From Huintestinicola sp050874005 (GTDB taxonomy: Bacteria; Bacillota; Clostridia; Oscillospirales; Ruminococcaceae): DNA of 64,000 nt. Both the position numbers and the translations under genes were made by a program. Shown here piece by piece: positions 60,792 to 64,000 of this stretch. The notes under the pieces are model-generated. The model made no database searches, was not told where the DNA came from, and worked only from the letters and a program-made list of their open reading frames with translations. How positions within the stretch are numbered: the first letter of the stretch is position 1; each line of letters opens with the position of its first letter. The stretch is taken from contig NZ_JBNMJV010000002.1 in the NCBI RefSeq assembly GCF_050874005.1, positions 62,001-126,000 on the forward strand. Direction: 5' to 3'.

Positions 60792-60867
60792 AGGGTAAAA
60801 CCGCCTTTCATTATAATAAAGATAAAATGGTTCAACACACGTTTTATCTGTGCTGTTCACTATATTT

Positions 60868-60896
60868 ACTATACCAAAAATTTCTCCGTTTGTCAA
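60868..60896 (-). promoter_or_regulatory. promoter of the GH130 gene
   Basis: Minus strand TTGACA (60891-60896), 17-base spacer, TATAGT (60868-60873) with extended TGG, about 75 bases before the start codon. Confidence 0.8.
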
Positions 60897-61171
60897 TGAT
60901 GTTAGTTTTGCTATTTAATGCAGTTTAATTTTGTTAACTTTGTACAATTAGCACTATTTATGACGAAACCCAAGTGCCATTTGCCTATTTACAGCCCTTT
61001 TTAAACGTTATCGAAGCTTATTTTTAACTGTCTGTAAGTCTGGCAATAAGAAATCGCTCATACAAATTTGTTATAAATGCACAAAATATCAAATAATTAT
61101 TTTACGCAAACTTTTTATTTATTTTAAATTTAACTTAATTTAATCAAGCTGAAATTAAATTTAATCGGAAT
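60897..61171. other. AT-rich intergenic stretch
   Basis: About 275 bases of A/T-rich sequence (a run of TTTAAATTTAACTTAATTT near 61125) between the GH130 promoter and the DivIVA-like terminator. No open frame, RNA signature or convincing operator seen. Confidence 0.6.
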
Positions 61172-61203
61172 AAAAAAGGTCTGCGCCGTTATGACGCAGA
61201 CCT
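61172..61203 (-). terminator. terminator of the DivIVA-like gene
   Basis: Perfect 9-base stem AGGTCTGCG / CGCAGACCT, 9-14-base loop, then TTTTTT on the minus strand. Confidence 0.9.
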
Positions 61204-61217
61204 GTGAATTTACTTTA

Positions 61218-62480
61218 TCAGCCCATATTGGAAAGCTTGATAGACTTGGGATCAACGTTTCCGTCATAGCCGTCGTTCAGGGGTGTGCCCTTGTTATGCT
61301 TGGAAGCGTCAGCCTCGATAGCCTTAGCCATTGCTTCGATCTCGCTGAGGTCAAAGCCGAAGTTGTTATTGAGCTTGGGAGTAGGCTTGGGAGCAGTTGA
61401 AGATGCGGATGCAGGCTTTGCTGCTGCAGGTGTAGGTGTAGGAGCAGATGCAGGCTTTGCTGCCGCAGGTGCGGGAGAAGGTGCAGGCTTTGCTGCTGCA
61501 GGTGCGGGAGAAGGTGCAGGCTTTGCTGCTGCAGGTGCAGGAGCAGGTGCGGGCTTTGCTGCCGCAGGTGCGGGTGCAGGTGCAGGCTTTGCTGCCGCAG
61601 GTGCAGGTGTAGGAGCAGATGCAGCCATCTTTACGCCTTTAGGAGGAGTAAACTCGGGAATACCGTCCTTCTTGAGAGTATCCTGGGTATTTGTAAGGAG
61701 ACCTGCTGTCTCTGTGATCTTTGCAATGCTTTCGGTAAGGCTCTGCTTGGAGATATTTTCCAGCATTTCCTTGATGGAATTTACCTGACCCTCGATCTCG
61801 GTGATCTCTGCAAGAACTACTGCCTTCATATTATCGGCAGCACGTCTCATTTCGGAGGTCTTGCCCTCGGCGTCGCTCATCATCTTGGAGGACTTATCCT
61901 CAGCATCGGTGAGTATCTTGTTAGCCTTTTCGTCTGCAGTCTTAACGATGGTGGAAGCCTTGCTGTTAGCGTCGTCAACGACCTGATTAGCAAGCTTCTT
62001 TGCGTCCTCGTCCATCTTTCTCGCATTTTCCTTGGCGGTGGTAACGATAGTGGTAGCGGTTCTCTGAGCTTCCATAAATACGTTTGTGAGGTCCATTGCG
62101 CTGCTCTCTGCGGGAGAAGCTGCAGCAGCTGCGTTCTTTGCCTCGATAAGCTCATTTTCCATATCGCTGATCTTCTTCTTCAGATCTGCGATCTCCTTGT
62201 CCTTCTCGGCTGCCTCTGCCTCGGCGTTGGAGAGCTGGTTCTTGAGGGACTCATTGCTTGTCTGGAGCTCGGTGATCTTAGCCTTGTCGGACTCAAGAAG
62301 CTTTTCATACTTCTCCTTGTCCTCCATATTTCCGCCGCTGTTCTCGAGGAGGGCTTTCTTTTCCTCAAGCTCGTTCTCAAGCGTATATATCTTAGTATTG
62401 AGCTGATCTACGTATGCAAGTACATCCTTCTTGTCAAATCCGCCGAAATTGACCGTTTTAAGGAATCCGTTTTCTGCCAT
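61218..62480 (-). CDS. DivIVA-like coiled-coil protein with Pro-Ala repeat linker
   Basis: 420 residues. The opening LKTVNFGGFDKKDVLAYVDQLN is the DivIVA-type membrane-binding start. A coiled coil runs from about 30 to 120 and a second, Ala/Lys/Asp-rich helix from about 128 to 265 (KENARKMDEDAKKLANQV). Then a linker of about eleven-residue repeats PAPAPAPAAAK (roughly residues 288-360) and a conserved-looking end NFGFDLSEIEAMAKAIEAD. DivIVA-like proteins mark curved membranes at poles and septa. A role in division or cell shape is inference. ATG preceded by GGAGG. Confidence 0.78.
   Translation of the reverse strand: MAENGFLKTVNFGGFDKKDVLAYVDQLNTKIYTLENELEEKKALLENSGGNMEDKEKYEKLLESDKAKITELQTSNESLKNQLSNAEAEAAEKDKEIADLKKKISDMENELIEAKNAAAAASPAESSAMDLTNVFMEAQRTATTIVTTAKENARKMDEDAKKLANQVVDDANSKASTIVKTADEKANKILTDAEDKSSKMMSDAEGKTSEMRRAADNMKAVVLAEITEIEGQVNSIKEMLENISKQSLTESIAKITETAGLLTNTQDTLKKDGIPEFTPPKGVKMAASAPTPAPAAAKPAPAPAPAAAKPAPAPAPAAAKPAPSPAPAAAKPAPSPAPAAAKPASAPTPTPAAAKPASASSTAPKPTPKLNNNFGFDLSEIEAMAKAIEADASKHNKGTPLNDGYDGNVDPKSIKLSNMG
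61395..61625 (-). repeat. 33-base tandem repeat inside the DivIVA-like gene
   Basis: Six or so near-identical units of 33 bases encode PAPAPAPAAAK with Ser or Thr variants. Units differ by single-base changes, so copy number may vary between strains. Confidence 0.85.
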
Positions 62481-62562
62481 GGTATGATACCTCCAAAAAA
62501 TAAACTTAGCAGACGCAGAAGCTTTACAGCGAATATGTATGGTCTGCTGTTACTATATTTCT

Positions 62563-62591
62563 ATTATAACACATTGTTCAAAATACAGCAA
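62563..62591 (-). promoter_or_regulatory. promoter of the DivIVA-like gene
   Basis: Minus strand TTGCTG (62586-62591), 17-base spacer, TATAAT (62563-62568), about 85 bases before the start codon. Confidence 0.65.
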
Positions 62592-62824
62592 CCAATTTCC
62601 GAAAAAAAATATGCATAAACTTGTCGTCATTTTTTTGGGCAGGAATTACAATTATATATCCCTATATTTTGATATGACGTACAATATACACAAATTTAGA
62701 CATTCATATGTACAATTATTTTTCAAATACTATATATGTCCTTTTTGGGATACCGGCACATAACGTCCGCTGTTTGGTCATATTGTTCTGAAAAACCGTA
62801 TGATCTATTATTTTTTATGTAAAT
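62592..62824. other. AT-rich intergenic stretch without a supported gene
   Basis: A short plus-strand open frame covers 62539-62763 but has no ribosome site and an AT-biased composition unlike genes here. Nothing else recognisable. Confidence 0.5.
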
Positions 62825-62872
62825 ACTCCCCATATCAGCGCTTCAGGTACGCATGATCAGAGGAGTTTTTTT
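62825..62872 (+). terminator. orphan terminator-shaped element
   Basis: Imperfect stem ACTCC-xxx-TATCA / TGATC-xxx-GGAGT with a 16-base loop and seven T on the plus strand. No plus-strand gene ends here. Confidence 0.4.
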
Positions 62873-62924
62873 GTTCAAATCCTGCTATTACAAATTTCCG
62901 GCAGAATTTCACATTACTAAAATC

Positions 62925-63368
62925 TCAGCTTTTGAACCTGTTCAGCTCGGAAACAAGCTTCTGCTCTGCAGCGATCAGCTCATTTGTGAGCCGCTTGCTT
63001 TTCTCGTCGGCATAGCGGTATTTGTCCAGGTACTTGTTAAGAGAACCGATACCCTTCTCACAGCCCTTTGTCACAAGCCTTGCGGCATCGGTATCGTCCC
63101 CTGTCTGCATTGTAAATTGCGTTTTGAGCGATGACATTGACTTAGCCATTGCAGCGGGCGACTTTCCCTTATCCTTTATGCGGTTAAGCTGCCTTTCCGC
63201 CTCGGCTCTGAGTCGTATATGCTCCTGCCTGCTCTGCTTCAGTATATGCTCAAGCCTCGGATCGTCGGTCTGCGGTATCACATCTTCAAGGGACGTGATG
63301 CCCATTTTTATCCCTGCGTCACATTCTCTCAGAAGCTTTGAGGTATCGTGTTCGTTTTCATAAGGCAT
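62925..63368 (-). CDS. ferritin-like helical-bundle protein of unknown function
   Basis: 147 residues, nearly all helical: LLRECDAGIKMGITSLEDVIPQ at the start, then helices EHILKQSRQEHIRLRAEAERQ and, later, DAARLVTKGCEKGIGSLNKYLDKYR. The pattern of four amphipathic helices with conserved Glu, Cys and His resembles ferritin-like bundle proteins of Clostridia, but the di-iron ExxH pairs are incomplete. GGGGAGG precedes the ATG. Function unknown. Confidence 0.65.
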   Translation of the reverse strand: MPYENEHDTSKLLRECDAGIKMGITSLEDVIPQTDDPRLEHILKQSRQEHIRLRAEAERQLNRIKDKGKSPAAMAKSMSSLKTQFTMQTGDDTDAARLVTKGCEKGIGSLNKYLDKYRYADEKSKRLTNELIAAEQKLVSELNRFKS

Positions 63369-63463
63369 ACTTTATTTCCTCCCCATTTATTTACGGTTAT
63401 TTTACCCTTTCTTGATTTAAATAATTATCACAAAAGGTCATTAAAGAAATTTGCCAAAAACTA

Positions 63464-63492
63464 TTGCACATTTTTGAAATATATGGTATAAT
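63464..63492 (+). promoter_or_regulatory. promoter of the partial gene at the right end
   Basis: TTGCAC (63464-63469), 17-base spacer, TATAAT (63487-63492) with extended TGG, 65 bases from the start codon. Confidence 0.8.
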
Positions 63493-63556
63493 TTACATAA
63501 ATCATAATATCACAGACGAAATTTCCTGCAAAATAAATATAAAAGGAAGATGAATA

Positions 63557-64000
63557 ATGCTTTTTTTCGGAACTAAAAAAAATGATACCGCCTCTGTAAG
63601 CCCCTCTCCCGCTCCCGGACTCAATCAGCCTGTAAGCGCCGACGATTTTTTCAAGGATATGGGCAGAAAGCCGAAAAAGCGTGAGACGGATGTAAATATA
63701 GACTGTCCCGAGATCGTGGGTCTGAGAGAAGAGCCTCTCCCTCCTCCGGGCAGCTCAATTAAAAATATAGCCGAGATGAGCACCGACGGACTTGCCGACA
63801 AATCAGGCTTTGACGACAGCTTTATTCACGGAAATATCGTTACCGTAAACACAGATGTTATTGATGTTGATGACGCTCTCGCAAGGGAAAAGGCGGAAAA
63901 GGCACGCCTTAAAGAAGAAAAACTCCTTGCCTCTCAGAACCCCGATGATTTCTTCAAAGACATCGACAAGAGGCGAAACAGAGTTAAGTCGGATATTGCC
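63557..64000 (+). CDS. unknown hydrophilic protein (partial, first 148 residues)
   Basis: The gene runs off the right edge. It starts MLFFGTKKNDTASVSPSP after AAAAGGAAG. The protein is hydrophilic and Asp/Lys-rich and carries a repeated motif: SADDFFKDMGRKPKKR near residue 27 and NPDDFFKDIDKRRNR near 130. No signal peptide or membrane helix in the visible part. Not recognised; repeated short linear motifs suggest a binding or scaffold role. Confidence 0.75.
   Translation, partial: MLFFGTKKNDTASVSPSPAPGLNQPVSADDFFKDMGRKPKKRETDVNIDCPEIVGLREEPLPPPGSSIKNIAEMSTDGLADKSGFDDSFIHGNIVTVNTDVIDVDDALAREKAEKARLKEEKLLASQNPDDFFKDIDKRRNRVKSDIA

Noticed and set aside
60931..60947. Rex-like inverted repeat upstream of the GH130 promoter
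   Set aside because: Only the left half TTGTTAA is good; the right half and the spacing do not match the consensus.
62539..62763. 74-codon plus-strand open frame
   Set aside because: No ribosome site, AT-biased composition and overlap with the promoter of the DivIVA-like gene.

Overview
The window looks like a chromosome segment of an anaerobic, low-oxygen-tolerance Firmicute of the Ruminococcus type (Oscillospiraceae). This is inferred from the gene content: a Bacillota-style priA-def-fmt-rsmB-rlmN-prpC-prkC-rsgA-thiN-spoVM block, remA, a GH130 mannoside phosphorylase, lactate dehydrogenase, ferredoxin-linked redox enzymes and a sensory-type [FeFe] hydrogenase. Promoters are mostly close matches to the vegetative TTGACA/TATAAT pattern with 17-base spacers and often an extended -10. 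No rRNA, tRNA, CRISPR array or recognisable transposase gene was seen.
Layout. 1-7.9 kb: 5' part of glucose-6-phosphate isomerase, a variant D,D-carboxypeptidase, an HPr-like protein without the active histidine, mtaB and purL. 8-12.8 kb: an unusual minus-strand operon of two sugar-type ABC permeases, a HlyD-like adaptor and a MacB-like ectodomain protein. 13-15.3 kb: an AraC regulator, an ASCH-like protein and an alpha/alpha-toroid protein. 15.3-17.3 kb: rpsB and tsf. 17.3-31.6 kb: a long minus-strand housekeeping run from yicC to ylmC, including the tiny spoVM gene. 31.8-36.7 kb: NAD synthase, a FtsX-type permease and a small unknown gene. 36.8-39.9 kb: K+ uptake (trkA, trkH) and a DUF1294 protein.
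40.0-55.6 kb is the most interesting part: ldh behind two promoters with Rex-type operators, then fumarase, HdrBCA, an MvhD/FlxD-like subunit, three Flx-like iron-sulfur/flavin subunits, a 2Fe-2S/4Fe-4S linker, and a fumarate-reductase flavoprotein with no membrane anchor. These are followed by an AAE-family carrier related to known succinate exporters and, on the other strand, a group-D-like sensory hydrogenase. Together they read as a soluble route from NADH to fumarate, making succinate, probably with flavin-based electron bifurcation to ferredoxin, plus export and redox control. The bifurcating fumarate reductase is inference.
55.8-64 kb holds an alanine/glycine:cation symporter, a signal-peptidase-like protein lacking the catalytic serine, a guanine-deaminase-like enzyme, an HTH membrane protein, the GH130 phosphorylase, a DivIVA-like coiled-coil protein with Pro-Ala repeats, a helical-bundle protein and a partial unknown gene running off the right end. 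A 159-base element with long imperfect inverted repeats lies in front of the AAE carrier.
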